DNA from: Callipepla californica brunnescens
Lineage: Eukaryota > Chordata > Aves > Galliformes > Odontophoridae
Length of the DNA stretch: 64,000 nucleotides
Reading direction: 5' to 3'
NCBI GenBank assembly: GCA_023055505.1
Contig: JALIRH010000043.1
Coordinates: 1,746,001-1,810,000, forward strand
Within the stretch, counting starts at the first letter, position 1. Every line of letters starts with the position of its first letter. The notes under the pieces were generated by a model. It ran no database searches. It had not been told where the DNA came from and saw only the letters and a list, made by a program, of their open reading frames with translations. This document shows, one piece after another, positions 13,701 through 28,500 of the stretch. The position numbers and the translations under genes are program-made.

Positions 13701-16700
13701 CTTGGTTTTCGTTTGCTTTTCTCTTCCTTGGAGTTGCTGTTGTGTTTGCGAGGGGGCACTTCAGCCTCTCCTCCGGGCTCGGGTGTCCCTGCTTTGTGCT
13801 GCAGCTGGGGGGGGATTTGGGGGAGCAGCTCTGAAGGTGAAGTGCTGCAGGCAGCAGCCAGCGTTGTGCTCTGCTGACCCGTGTTCCTGCACTCTGCTCC
13901 CATCGGTGTGAGCGTGGTTACTGCGATATGGGGGAGGAAAAGGAGCTGTGCAGGGATCCGATCTGGGCATTCAGAGCTGTAATGGCTTTCAGGGGTTTGA
14001 TTTTTGAACCAGACGCTGCGTTCAGGGGCGTGAGGGAAGTGCCTGCAGAGCAGAGCACCGAACCCTTGAGAGGCTGCGAGTTGATCTCCCCGTTTTCAGA
14101 AAGACTTTGGGGTTTGGCAGTGAGAAGATTTCCTTCTAGTGATCGATGGCGTACGTTGCAGCTGTTCATTTCCTTATTCCATCTTACCTGAAACAGCTCC
14201 GGTGTTGATTGCTGAGGAAACACGTCTCTCTTGCTTGGCAGCACCTCTGTGTTCGTGTATGTACATCTGCCTGTGCATATACGGGGCTTTTCTGAAGTTC
14301 CTACAGCGTGCTGTGCCAAAAGGATGTTTGTTTCCTCTGAATCTGGATTGTGAGCAAGGAAATCATTTTTATACCGACGTCTTCGTGGCCACGGTTATTT
14401 TTAGGACACATGCTGCTGCTGTATTTAGGCTTCACCTGTTCTTTCAGTATTTTTAACAAAGGCTTTGCTTTGGTCGAGGTCGGGAGAAAGAGGTTCATGT
14501 CTGTGTTGTTTTCTTACCCTGGTTTTCTCTGGTCTTTCCTGGGAGTTTGTTCTCAGCATTTCATACCTCTGTTCTGGGATGACGATAGAAACGTGTGCCA
14601 GAGAAGATCACTTTGTGCTCAGTTTCAAAGCCCAGCACGTGAGTGCTATCATTGATTTATCAAGCACCTTCTGACACAGAGATCAGACAGTGATTTCAGT
14701 TCCTCTGTCTCCCATCTGGTACTTTGATTTGACTTGAACTTCAGTGTGAAAAAATGCTGCCGAGACCGATGCCCAGCAGCTGTACCTCTGTGTTGGCTGC
14801 TCTTAAGCCCTTATAAAAATCTCTGTTGGGTGCTCACCTTGCTGTCAGGGAATCATCCTTTCCCTCTTGTGCTTCTGTACGCTCCATCCCTGACACTTGC
14901 AGTTCATTCTGAACTGTTTTCACAAGTGCAGATGTTGGAGCCTACACGTCCTTCCTCCTCTAACTACTGCAGAATCCTCTTAGTTCCAGTGAGAAGAATG
15001 CTGAGTTCTTACTTGTCAAAACAGGGACAAACTTAACTCCCTCAAAATGTGCTGTCAGCTCTCGGGGTGCAGCATGCTGTGAGTGTCCCTGCTCTGTGGA
15101 GGAGAGCTCAGCGAGGTAAGGCGGACAGGGGACTTTGTGACTAATGCTTTGTAACGCTGTGAGAGGATGGACCAACTGAAGTCATTTCCAGAACTCATAC
15201 CGTTCATTCTCCCTCTGAATTGAAGGCCAATTTCCTCTTCCTTATTTCAGGGAGAAGGAGCCATGAGGCTCACACCAGCAGGCAGCGAGCTGCCTGGGGC
15301 TCTGTTGCACCCCTTACTGTTCTTAGCCAGGCATCTTCCACCTTCATATCCCTAATGGGCACCGAAGTTAATGGACAAAAAGTAAATCTCACTGTGCCAG
15401 CCTGAATCTCACACATACAGCTCGTACAGTGCTCTCGGTGAGAGGCTGAAGGTCACTGCAGCTTCAGAGCAGTTGCTGTCTTCTCCAGGGCTGAGCAAGA
15501 AGGGGAAGGGGTCATGTCCTGTTGGTTGTAAGTGCAACTTCTGATAGCAGCTGGGAGGGAGCCTGGCCCAGCTCTTGGCCAGGAGCCCTTAGGAATAATA
15601 CAGGCAGGCTCAGCTGTTCCTGGTTTTGTCAGGCGGGGCAAAGTGACTTTTAAAATCGTTGGCTGCCTTTCTGCTTTGTAGTACGGAATTGGCCTTTAAC
15701 TGGAAATGAGCAGTGATTTCTCCTCCTGTCTGACGCTGCGGCTCTCCTGGCAGCCCTGCTGCAGAATCACTGCACTGATTTTGTTATCTGATGTAGCACA
15801 GAGCTTGAGCCAGCTGTGTGCTGGCAGTCCCAACCCCTGGCAAGAGCTGCAGGGATGATGTGTGTTGGTGGAACAAAGTGGGGGGAGGAAGGACCTGTCC
15901 GTCTGTCCACACGTCCCTCTGGGGTGCAGGCACATCCCCAACAAGGGACTGAGTGCTCTGGTGTGGTGCTTCGAAGGGCATTGCTCCTCAGCAGACAAAC
16001 CTTTCTGCCAGCCTGCAGTGGTATCTCATAGAATCACTGAATCCTAGAATCGCATAGGTTGGATCATCCAGTTCCAACCCTCCTGCCATGGCAGGGTTGC
16101 CAGCCTCTAGGTCAGGCCTTGAGTACCTCCAGAGATGTGGCTTCCACAACTTCCACAACCATCCAACCAATTCCTTATCTGACAAATATGAATAGTCCAC
16201 CCTTCAAATCCATCTCTCTCCAATTTAGAAGTAAGGATGTGGTGGGAGGACCATGTCAAAGGCCTTGCACGGCTGCAGGTAGGTGCCCTTCCTTTGTCCA
16301 CCGATGCCACTGTTCCATTATAGAAGGCCACCAGATGGGTCACACATGTCCTTGCCTTGGTGAAGCTGCGCTGTCTTGCTCAAATCGCCCCCTCATCCCT
16401 CATGTTCCTTAATGTGTCTTCCAGGAGGATCTGTTCTATGCTTCTCACAGTCACAGCTGAGGTTCCCCAGGTCTTCCTTCCTCCCTTTCTTGAGTATGTT
16501 TCCCATTTTCCAGTCACCAGAGCTTTGCCTGACAGCCATGAGCTGGGGAGAGAGCTGGGGTGGTGTGGTGGGGTCAGGAGGGGTGCAGTGATCTGCCCTG
16601 GAGTTGCAGATAGGTTTTTGGCTGTCAGTTCTTGTCATTTGGTGTTTGAAAAACTGAATGAGGAATTAGTGATGGAGCACTTTGCGATCTGAAGTTCGCA

Positions 16701-19700
16701 TAACTCAAACTGACATCGTCATTGGGTCAGCACAAGATCAAAGAAGTGTAAGTTGTCGTGGTACTGGCACCAGAAAACAGCGAGTCTTTCACATGCCAGA
16801 CTGAAAAGTTTTCACCCCCACCTCCCAGAGGCCATTCTAATCAGACCCAGAAGTGCGGTGTCTGATGCCTTGGTGAATACTCTGTGTGTGCAGGTGTGCT
16901 CAGTCTGAGTCCTGAACATTTACCACCACTGCTGCCCAATCAATGCTTCCTACCATGTCAAGAAACCAAGATTTTAAACCAGCTGCTCAGAGCATGTCTT
17001 CGTTAACGAGTTAATTTCTGAGTTTGTGGGGTGCAAAGCAACAAAGTGCTCAGTTAACAGCAGAAAGGGAAAGATTGGGAGCTCTCTGGTCCTCTCCCAC
17101 CTCCTCTAACTGTGGTCGTTTCTTTCATTTCAGGACTCTTCATACCTCGATGAGCTCTCCAACAATAACTCTCTCTTCTCATCTCCTGCGGATTCCCTCT
17201 CTGACATCGTGGATGCGAAGGACTGCTTGCCTGCTGACAGCCTGAACTACGTGCCAACCATATGGGACGTAAACACGTCGCAGCAGAACAAAACAGAGGT
17301 ACGGGTGCTTCTCTCCCATCCTTCCCATCAGACACTGAGCATCTCAGGCCTCGTCCCATGGGGTTTGCCCCACAACACAGCTCCCTGCAGGGCTGAAGTT
17401 GGTGTTGATACGAGGAGATGTATCCCTGAAACGCTGAGCAGGGTGGCCTGCAACAGGAGCTCAGGAGCATTGAAGAGATGGACTTGAGGAAAAACACTGT
17501 GACGTAGATCATTAACTGTCCCCAGCAACATCCACCGTATGTTTATTTTCCATGGCAAATATTTTACTGATGGTGACTAAAACCCAAACTGTTTCAATTT
17601 AAGACCGATTGTTTGTGTTTGCCTTGTGAGTCCAAATCCCTGCAAGCTCCTACATCTCTTGAGTTTTGCTGGGCACGTGGTTTCTTGGCAGTCTGAGAGC
17701 AACATGCAGTTCTGTGCATTTTTACCAGCTTTCTGTTGTCTCTTTTCCCTCATCTGCTGGGACTGCTTACTCACTGTTGCTCAACCTGGTATCAGTCCCT
17801 TCTAGCAGCCCCCAGCTGTGGCTGTTGGTGGAACTGATACCATGCACATCTGCTGTCTCAGCTGTCGTGGTGAATATCCAGCCCTGCAGCAGGTTCACTT
17901 TGTGGATCGTTGTCTCACAGAGATGGTAGGGGAGAAAAATGAACGTGAATACTCCAGAATGCAATCTAACACACCTGTGCTTTAGTCTGTGCTGCATTTT
18001 GAGGTTTAGTTGTGTGTTTAGAGGCTGCATTTTGCTGTTAGTAATGTGTAGGACTGTATTTCCATGACGAAGGCTGCCTGTGTGTCACAGCCTGGCAGCA
18101 AGAGACTCAGCAGCATTTCTGCTCTGAGCTGATACCAGCATGACCCAGTGACTGGTTGGGCACTGAAGAAGTGTGGGTTGGTGGTGAGGGTCCTGGCCTG
18201 AGGTTTGAGAAATCAAAGCTCCTATCTGCCTTAGACTTTGTGAGATCTTAGGTAAGCAATAGCAGCACAGTTCCTTAAATCAAATGCTTGTGCTCTTGCT
18301 GAACCTGATGAGGTTTGATGACTTTTGTAGACCTTTGCAGCATCCTCTTAACACTCAGTGTGCCTGCAATTGGTGGCAGGGAGTACCCCCACCTTCCTTC
18401 TGTCATAAATGTTCTGAAGACCAGGGGCCCACCACTGTGCTGCAGAGGGCTGTGCAGGCAGTCAGCGTGGGGTCTGGTAGCTTGGACCAGTTTGATCTTG
18501 GAGATGGTCAAGAGGAGGAGGGCTGAGCTGCTTGAACCAAGGAAATGGCCATTGAGTCCTCATACCATTTTGTGCTGCTCTCCACATCCTCCACGGAGCC
18601 CTCCCGGTGCCCCTTGCTGTCCTTCAGAGCACTGTGGTTCAGTTAAGGCCCATTAACTCCTTTGAATTCCACTTACAAACGACTTCCTACTGAAAAGAAC
18701 CTCTGGCTATTTTAAACATTGTCTTATCTGTGTTTTGTGCTTACAGAGATGGTGGTTTGTGTTTTGCCTTTTGCTTATTTTTGCTAAGCCTGACATTTCC
18801 TGACAAGATGGAAGTGCATCCCAGTCAGGAGATTTCGCTTTCGTTTTTCCATGGGAGGTGCTCACTTGCAGGGAGCTGGATAAATGCATTGCTGGACGGA
18901 CTGGTGATGGGCAGCTGATTTATTACCTTTTTTTAATACTCCTTTGTTTTTTTAAGAGGAGGTGAACAAATGGTTGGTTGTAAAATCCTGAGGCAGTGCC
19001 AAAAGGAGAGGTTCCTTACTGTAACGCTCAGTGCAAGCCTGAGGCTTGGCTGACATCTTGCACCAATATACAAGCTGTTTAAGCAATCCTTCCCTATCTC
19101 TCCTCACATCATCCTGCCACCATAGCGTTCCATAAAATGGCAGATATTTTGGTTTTCGGGTACCCAGAGTTAAACCACTGTGAGGAACTGAGCATCGGTC
19201 TGGCTACACCATGCAAACCTGGGCACGATGCATTTGGATACGATGCATCTGATCAGCTGTAGCTGTGTGGGCAGCTCTGTGCCCAGGGACAACGAGCAGC
19301 CCTGCACAGTAGTTCAGTTCCTGAGGCAGCATTTCAGTCCCAGATCCAAAGAGCTCCGCTGATGGGGACATCTCCACGATGAGTGGGACACATCCCAGAA
19401 GTGAGAGCCCCTTACAGATCCACGTAGGTGCAGGCTGTGTCCTCTTTAAATCCAAACCTCTGTGTGCCGTGCAGGGAGAGCTGCTGCCATAAGGATGTGT
19501 CCATTTGTTGGCTCCGTGTGTTGTTTCTGAAGTGGGCACGGAGGGAAGAGCTGCTCCACGGTTAAATATTTGCAGGAGTTAGCAGACAAAATACACTTGC
19601 TTAATTTGTCATCAAGTTGTGAAATACCTTTTAAAAATAGTCTGTGTCATCCATTGTGCTTTCTCACGAGAACTCAGAGCCCTTTGTAAGAGAGGAAACA

Positions 19701-22553
19701 AAGCACTGCGTCTGAAGGCTCCTTGCTGGAACTTTGGTGACACGCCGCCGTGTTTATCTCCATTTCACTCATTTAAATCACTTCAAAAAGTGATCCTCAC
19801 AGCTCAGAGAAGGTCGTCGTTATGCCGAGGGGAGCTGGCTGGTCAGCCAGATGTGGCTGCTGCTTCCCCACAGAAGTCACAGCAAGATGGGGCAAAAGGA
19901 GAATGCAACGACGAAAGAAGTGGGATAAGATCCAAATCTCTGTGCAGTTCTCAGTGGCTTTACTGAGTGCGTTTTCCTGCACGGTGTGTGTGCCCCTTAT
20001 CTTGATGCTTTTAGAGAAAGAAGATCAAACCGAGAGTGGAGCAAGAGTAGAGAAAGGAACTGTCTGAGCTCAGGACAGTGTGTCGCCCAGCAAAGCTCCT
20101 GGTCCCACCTGGCTTAGTCCTCACAGCACGATCTCAGCTCTGGTGGTAGTTCTGAATGCTCTGAAGCACTGGGAGTTCTGTCCCTTCCTTTGAGATACCT
20201 GAGGTGAAAAGCTGTGCACCATGGCTGCACTGCTGCGCTTGGATAGCAGGAATTTATGTTTTGAAGATAAGACATCGCAAAACCAGAGCTCCATTCCCTT
20301 CCCATAGAGCTGCGTGCCCCTCCACTGCAGCAGGATCAGAGCCTTTCTCTTGCCTAAGAAGCAACTTCTGTACTGAGCTCAGATTTGTAGGTGGAGATGT
20401 TTCACCTGCTCTCCAGATTTGTTGGCACTGAAAATAGCTCTTCCGTCCAGCTTCCTTCTGGTAATTCTGACTCAGGCTTCCAGTAATGGAGGGTGGTTTT
20501 TTCTTTCTTTTTTTTTTCTCTTTCTTTTTAATGTTAAAAAAAAAAAAAAGAAATAATAAGAGTGTTTATGCTGAAGAACTTCCCATATTTCACTTCTGCC
20601 TGTGGAGCAGGGTCTCTAAGTCTGGCTCTCTCGACAGGCTATAGACTTGAAGCAATGCCACTGTTGGAGCTGCTGATTACTTTGGATGCCACGAGCTGCT
20701 GGCTTGAGCTTGCTCACTGTCGGGAAATTCCAGCGGGATTTTGTTTGTGCGAGGGCAGACAAAGGTTCTTCTCAGTTGTGCCTCCCAGCTCCCCGGGCAC
20801 GGCACGAGCCAGGCGGACTCGAGCAGCCGATGCCTGGCCCAGCAGCTGGCACCAGGAGCCACCAGGGCCTGGCAGATCTCTGGGTGCTCTGGGTTCCTGG
20901 GCTTGGCTGCTGGCAGTGCTGGTGTCCACGGGTGGGCCCAGGGGGCAGGACGAGGCTTGCAGGCACTGGCTATCCAGGGCAGTCCATAGCAGTCCTCAAC
21001 CTCAGACAGGTCTTAGTCAGTGCTGAGCCATGTTTGCATTCTGATGCAGTTATTTAATTTCCTTGAACTGTGTTTTTAATGCTGAAAGCAAGGTTGCAAA
21101 ATCATTTAGTAAAGGCTTGCCTCAAGGGGTGGTTTGTGAGAAGGTCGTAAAATGGCTGAGTTCTGTAATGCTCAGTGCTTTCCCTGGGATGGCTTTGGTT
21201 GCAGCTTGGTTCAGCTTTTCCAGTTCTCCCACTTAGCTCTCCCCTCCTGTACCCGGCTTTCTGCTCCCCAGAGCAGTGCCTTTCTCTCCTCTATCAGCAA
21301 GCCCGAGCTCTCACTTGGACTCAGTAGTTCAGAATAAAACCTGTGAACTGTCAGAATCTGCTGCTGTCCAGAACGTGGTGCTTGGGGATGACCTGTCTTA
21401 ATACCGTGTGGTTATTACTTGGCAGAAAGACTCCTGCCCCACAGTTGTGTTCATGTTGTGGGAGGACACGTGTCCCTGCAGCTTCCATCACGCGTGGGGA
21501 TTTACATGCTCCTTGCAGGAATGTGTTTCCCCGAGTCGGTTATTCCCCGTGTTTGTGTTGATGAAGGCATGTATGGCATTTGCAAGATTTATTAGTGTTC
21601 AGGATTACTCCCCAGGGTTTGATGTGGAGAAGCAGAAAGTATTAAAGCCCGTTGGCGCCATCAGAGCATAAGGTCTAAGTACAGAGCACAAATGCCTTTA
21701 CAGTTGTGTTTTCTGTACTTTAATTTGCTGGAGCTGAGGTTGGAGGGCGGAGGGTCATGGCTGCTTTCTGACCTGCCTCCTTTCTGTTGCAGCTGTTCTC
21801 ACCCAGCAGATCATTCAGTGGCTTAAACAGTTCAGACGACCGCATTCCTGCTGTCCCCAGCACCCCGCTCCTCATAAGCTACCAGGTGAGCATGACATCT
21901 GCTCCAGTGTGAAGCCTCATAAGGTCACAACGCAGAGAAGAGCCATTTCTACCACTGTCCCCTCAGGGAGAGTGAGACAGAAAGTCAGCCGGGTCATTAC
22001 GTACACTTCAGGTCACTGCCCTTTCCCAGAAGCATCTTGTGTTCGCTGTGCTGGAGCCTTGCTCTGCTCCGTGCTTTCCTTCCAGCTAAATCAGCACAGT
22101 CAGTAGGGGCTGTTCTTCCTGGAACTGCATGACTTTGCTTTATGCTGCCGAGTACCCTGCAGAGCTGAGAGCTTGTCTAGGTCCTTTTTTCAGGGTCAGA
22201 TTAGAGCACAGTTGGGCACAACTGATGGTAGCCTGAAATTTGCTAGTTCTCATGGACTAGGTGTTGAAAGTAGCTCTTAAAGCACTTGCTAAGCCCCTGG
22301 GGTGGCCTTTCGCAGGTGTTTTTCCTTGTGTTGCCATGGTCTGTAAATGAAATGAATTGTGTTTGAGGGTTGTGATGGGATGGACTAAGTGACAGTTATC
22401 TGGTACCACATCCATACAACAAGAATGTTAACGTGATTGATGTTGTTTCTTTTCAGTCTCAAGCTCCTGCAGAAGAGGAGGATGAAGGTGATGAGGAAGA
22501 AACAGAAGAGTTGGGGCAAACTGAGACCTATGCAGAATATATACCTTCAAAGT
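4772..22553 (+). CDS. SBNO2: SBNO2 N-terminal exons (acidic, low-complexity region)
   Basis: Exons 4772-4895, 17134-17298, 21793-21885 and 22457-22553. The first starts with one base of a split codon after a TTCCTTACAG acceptor and ends at CAG/GTGAGT. The second encodes [10 protein letters not shown] and then the conserved SLSDIVD block, ending in phase 0. The third ends in STPLLISYQ. The fourth is strongly acidic (runs such as [10 protein letters not shown]) and ends in phase 1. The order and phases match human SBNO2, with no extra exon inside the 12.2 kb intron between the first two. The region has no known fold and is probably disordered. It is the least conserved part of the protein apart from the tail. 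Confidence 0.9.
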
Positions 22554-25500
22554 GTGAGTGTCAGGCGTGGGTATGAGAAATGCTCTCAACTCCGCTGTGG
22601 ACCAACCAAACTGACTGCTCCCTTATCTTTGTGCAGGCAGGATGTGGCATTTGCCAAAGCGTGTGCCAAGCTTGTGACTCTGTAGGATAACTTTACCAAT
22701 TCTTTGTTGGTGCTACACTAATTTCACAGGACACCTTCTGTTGTCTGCTTTTAGAGTGGGCTTGGCTTGTTTGAAATGTCAGTGGAATAAAAGAGTGTGA
22801 AGAGCAGGCACTGAGCTTGTCTCTTCTGTAGTTTGAGGCTGCAGACTAGATGAGGAGGTCTGCAGTCCTTCATGAGCTGCTCCAGGAGAATGGAGAAGTT
22901 GAGGTCTCACTCTTACGTGTTTGTGTGTGTCATTTAGCCAAGATTGGGAAGCACCACCCTGACCTTGTGGTTGAAACGAGCACTCTGTCCAGCGTCCCCC
23001 CACCCGACATCACCTACAGCCTTTCTCTGCCGTGCTCCGTTGCTGACAAAGGGTCACTCTCTGCACTACAGCTGGAAGCAATCATTTATGCCTGCCAGGT
23101 ATGTGCTTCACCTTCCTCAGCTTGTATCTCTTACACTAGAAATATGAGCAGGTGTTCAGGTGTGTTCTAAAATCACTCGTAGTATAGGTGAGCCTTCAGA
23201 AGCTTTGGCACATGGCATTTTAAATGCCTTCTGGAAGAGTTATTCAAAACCAGGGACTTCTGTGGGGTCTACCTCCTAAAAATGTAAGAGCTCTTGACTT
23301 TTGTTGTAGGAGGGAGTGCTTAAGAGTTCTGGGGCCTGGGGGATTTTTCCATGAACTGCCTTCTGAGCTCAACCATGGTACTCTGCCATTCCTGGAGCAG
23401 GAAAGTCATGTCTGTGAGATACGTGAAAGGGTTAAGCAGGGCTCTTAGATTCCATGAAAACAGTTGGCAGGAGGCAAATCCAGTTCAATTTCCAATTCTG
23501 CTCTTGACTTTGCAGCAACATGAAGTTTTATTACCCAATGGGCAGCGAGCTGGCTTCCTCATTGGGGACGGTGCTGGAGTTGGAAAGGGCAGGACAGTTG
23601 CAGGCATCATCTTTGAAAATTATCTTAAAGGGAGAAAAAAAGCTCTTTGGTAAGTTGTTTTGTTTGTGTTTTTTTTTTCTTCCCTCTTTTCCCGTAAGAC
23701 CTCAGAGTTAGTGTGAATCTGGGAGTAAGGAATTCCTTAATGCTGATGTTGGCTTTCTAGTTGACTCATGTTGTGGCCTTGGGGGTAAGCCTTTTCCACC
23801 TCTTTGTGACTGTTTGCTCTCTGTGAAATGGGAATATTTCCCCTGCAGTGGTGATGGAGAATGAATCACTGTGAAACGGCAAATTGTGTACTCCTCAGAG
23901 TGCAGTGTGAAGCCTCTTCCTACTCTTCTGAAGTCGGTGGAGGGATATTCATGGACTTCTCAGGTGCAGACTTGAGCCCTTAGAGTACGGGGCTTTACTG
24001 CAGAATAGACACAGCTTGTCATAAGTGCCAGACCAGAGTCTGCTGTAGGATCTTACGTTGAGGTGTGTGGGCAGTGGGAAATGGAACAGTTTTATACACC
24101 TACGATTGCTTTAGTCAGAGCTATTAATCACTGTGCGTGCCCTGACTTTCTCCTTAGGAGGTAACCAGGCCCACATCTTGCTTTGCAGGTTCAGTGTCTC
24201 CAATGATCTCAAGTATGATGCTGAGAGAGACCTGAAGGACATTGAAGCCTCCCACATTCCTGTGCATGCTTTGAATAAGGTAGAGGGGAGAAGTAATGCT
24301 GTTCTAGAAAATCAACCTACGGTGGCAGTCAGATGGATCCGCCTCGGAGTGCAGAGCAGCAGTCACTTCTGCCTCTGCGTGGCTGCAGCACAGGCAGTAG
24401 CAGACAGCAAGCTGCTTGCTGTTTCCTTCTCTCAGCATGCTCTTCCCACTCTGGACTCTTGCTATTTTTATACACTCTGGAGCTGCACTGTGAGCTCAGA
24501 GCTGTTTCCTGCCGGGAGCACGTTGTGTCTCCATACAAGTGCAGAGTTCTGCAGGGCTGGAACGCTCTTCCCCATTTCTGAAGAGTCCTGCTGAGGGAAC
24601 AGCCCCTGTCAGATGTGGCTGTGCTGTGCTCTCATGTGCTAGTTTTCCTAGCTCTGGTTTCAGGCAGCTTGTTTTCAGAACATGCAAGTAAAGGGAGAGC
24701 ATAAAAACGGCAGAGAAGGTCGGTGCCTGCCGTGGGACTCCAGCACAGTGCTGTGCACATGGGCATTTCCTCCGAGCTGGGTGAATCAGAGAGGTTTCAA
24801 ACTTCCTTCCAGTCACCAGTGGTGAGGATGAATTATTTTTCAAAAGAAATGACCAGAAGCTGTGCAGTGCTTGTTCATGGAGCTCTTCTCAGCCTGTGTT
24901 TCAGTCTCTGGTCCAGGCCTGTGCTTGCCATGCTGCTGGCCAGCCTGCTGAAGCCCTCTCCTCTGTTTTTTAGCAGCACTGAGCAAACAGCTCTTACAAA
25001 GTCAATGGAAACCACATGTGTTCGACACCTCTGAATGCAGTCCATGAGGAGACTGAAAGAGATGTTTGTTTTCAGATGAAAAGGCTTTAAATACCACGCT
25101 CTTCAGATGAGGACTGTGTTTTGTTTTGTTTTCCTTCTGTATGTTTTGTTTTGTTATAGGTGGGATCCATGAGAGTAAGGCAGTGATCTCACTTGGCCAA
25201 AGAGAAAATTATTTTCTGGAAGTAATTAAAATAGATAGGAGGGATTCAAAATAATTGAACATTCCAAACTGTTGCTTAAAAAAAAAAAAAAAAAAAAAAG
25301 GGAAGCAAATTCAGTTGGCCAGAAAATTGGAGGCCTCGTGTGGTCTCCACATTTCTCTCCATGCATCCAGATGTGCTGACACATTGGCAGGAGAACTTAG
25401 CCAGGCATTTAAAATCCCTGTCATCACCGTATCTCAGCGCCAGGGAGAAGTGCTAAAGATGTCAGCTGCTGGTGGTCTTTTGTCTGTTCTGCTGTCATAC

Positions 25501-28500
25501 TGGGTTTTGTTCTTGAAGGGCAGGGTCAGGGGTCCTCCTCTGCCTCTGCAGAATCTGTGGTGTGGGCTGTGGGCTAAGAACAGGCGTAGTGCACTGTGGA
25601 TAAGTGTCTTGAGCCCCTCTGCTCTTTCTCTTTCTGCAGATTAGATATGGAGACACAGCTACCTCAGAAGGAGTCCTCTTTGCCACTTACTCTGCTCTGA
25701 TTGGTGAAAGCCAGGCAGGAGGGCAGCATAGGACACGCTTAAAACAAATCTTGGACTGGTGCAGGGAAAATTTTGATGGAGTTGTATCCTTTAAAAAAAA
25801 GTAATAGAGGAAAGTTGGGACTGTGCTTTGCCAGGGAAGGGAGAGCCTGGGACCAGCTGAGATCACCAGGAGCAACTGTGTGGGGCAGCCTGGGGCCTGT
25901 ATTTACAAACATCTTCCCTGTGCCCTTCTGTCCTCCTCCACAGTGCAGAGGAATTGAAGGAGGGGGGGGAAGAGCACAGTTGGGAGTGACCTTTTCAGCA
26001 TTCGTGCTAGGACTGGCTGTTCAGTAGGTTGGAGGAGGCTGGGTTCTATGTTCTGCCATCCTCGTAATGAAAAGATATCCTTAACTGACACTCACTTTCA
26101 GATTGTATTTGATGAATGCCACAAAGCCAAAAATGCCAGCTCTACTAAAATGGGCAAAGCAGTGTTGGACCTTCAGAACAAACTGCCTCAGGCGAGGGTT
26201 GTTTACGCCAGTGCCACAGGTGAGCTTGTGTCAGCATGGAGAGGCACTGTGTGAGCAGATGCCAGGGCAATAGTTGGAAAGGTCCCTGGGTGTGGTAAGA
26301 CATGATGGCAATCAGCGTCCTCCTAGGTGTTCACTTAGCTAGATTCATTGCTATTTACAACTGCTGTGGTTTTGCTGACAGTGAATTCTGTTCACACAGG
26401 TGCCTCTGAGCCAAAAAACATGATCTATATGAGCCGCCTGGGAATCTGGGGGGAGGGCACCCCATTCCGAGCATTTGATGAGTTCCTGCATGCAATTGAA
26501 AAGAGGTAAGTCACACCCAGCATCCCTCTTCATCTGGCATGCCTTTGTTTTGTCCCTGGAAGAGAAGTGCTGGCCAGAGACCCAGTCGATATCTTCTTGG
26601 GGAATTCCTGTTTGCTCATGAAAGCAAACAAGTCTCATGGCTGAGCACTCTGTACCTGCACAGTGCCAACCTTTAAAGAGCTGGAGAGATAACCAGGATG
26701 TTTTCAGAGAAGGGGCAGAGACCATGGGGTCAGTGGGACCCTTACAAGCTGGACGCTGTCCTCTTATTTTCTAGAGAAAGTTGAATGGAAGGACAGCTGC
26801 AGGAGTTGTTTTCCCTTTAGGAAATGGTTGCAATGCGTGTTTGAGGACAGCTTGAGCCACGGGAAGGAGTTGTTCTACTCTACACTCACCCATGTTCCCC
26901 TGTGGAATAGGAAGGGGTCTCACAACTGTCTCCCTCTTCCAGGGGAGTTGGTGCAATGGAGATCGTGGCAATGGACATGAAGGTCAGCGGAATGTACATC
27001 GCCAGGCAGCTCAGTTTCACTGGAGTGACCTTCAGGATCGAGGAGATCCCACTGGATCAGCAGTACAAGATTGTCTATGACAAAGCAGCCAAGTTGGTGA
27101 GCTGGTCCCACTGCAGTGGGGAAAGCAGTGTGTAATTGTGCCTGGGGCATTGCCACTTGTGTGGGAGGCACTGGATAGGGCCACAACCCCAAACTTTGGG
27201 GCTTTTTAATGAGAAAAAAGGATGCACACCCTCAGCTTTCATAAAATAAAGAAGTCTTGTGCTTTTTTGCTTCCATTTACACGTTCTGTGCTTGCAAACC
27301 AGAGCCTGCAGCGTCATGCTAACACAGAGAGAATGAACAGGCAGTCCTCTCTGCAGCATCAACACTGAAGTTAAATCAGATTATCAAACCCCAGACTGTT
27401 CTATTAGTTGCATGTACAGCAGTAATGAGAAACGAGATATTAACTCAGCCTTTCTCGGTACTGTCTGCAGTGGGCAGAGGCCTTGATGGTGTTCCAGCAG
27501 GCAGCTGACCTGATCGGCTTGGAGTCTCGGAAATCCCTGTGGGGTCAGTTCTGGTCAGCTCACCAGCGCTTCTTCAAGTATCTGTGCATTGCTGCTAAAG
27601 TCCGGCGCCTCGTTGAGCTTGCCAAGGAGGAGCTGGCAAAGGACAAGGTGTGGTACTGGAGGTTGGCTGCATGGGCAGCAGATATCAGTCTTAGATTCCA
27701 AGGGAGATTTTGTTGTCTGTAACCAAAGGGAGTTGATTGTTTCTGGGAGCACTTGTGGTTAATTATACAGGGGAGTTAATGTCACCTTTTCTTCTGAGGC
27801 TGTTTGCTTCTGGTGAACGTGGGCACGCCGATTTGAAACAGCATTTTGGGCCGTGTTCAAGCTAGAAGTGGTTCCAGGTGTTTCACCTTTAGCACAGCCC
27901 TATCTTTACATTCATCAGGATGTGATTTAGACAGAAACCACTTAGCAAATCCAGCTTCTGAAAGCAAGTCATCCCCTCAGTGGTGTGCAGAAGGATTTGA
28001 AAGATGGTTCTCGGTCAGCAGCCCTGCTCCAGCCCAACGTCCTTTGGACAGGGCCAAAGGAAGATGTGCCTGGGATCTCTTGAGCCTGGAGGTGTTTATC
28101 TTGATGCCAGCTGTGCCATGCTTGTGTTTTCCTGCAGTGCATCGTCATCGGCCTGCAGTCCACTGGGGAGGCTCGCACCCGAGAAGTCCTGGATGAGAAT
28201 GATGGGCATCTCAATTGTTTTGTTTCTGCTGCAGAGTGAGTTAAAACTCCTTGCTTTTCTTTCTCTGGAGGGGATGCATGGGAGGCTGGAGGCATGCGAG
28301 GGGAAGCCTTGCCCTGGGGCCACTTAGAACCTGCGCTTCCACAAATTCAGTTTCATAAAGGCCTCATCTTACATGAGCTGTAAATGGAGAGGACACTTTG
28401 TTGTGTTCTTGAGGTGCCGTTTCTTTAGTGTGACTTTGAGCTAGGTCCTAGATTTTTGGGGTCTCCTGTGGACCAAACTTTCATGAGCAGACTGATCTGT

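Noticed and set aside
20690..21000. GC-rich patch with overlapping frames on both strands in an SBNO2 intron, considered as an alternative promoter or exon
   Set aside because: CpG content is modest and no donor in the right phase to the next exon (21793) is apparent; evidence is insufficient.
25275..25300. Poly(A) run considered as the tail of a retroposed gene copy
   Set aside because: No homologous coding sequence upstream and no target-site duplication seen; it looks like a simple homopolymer.
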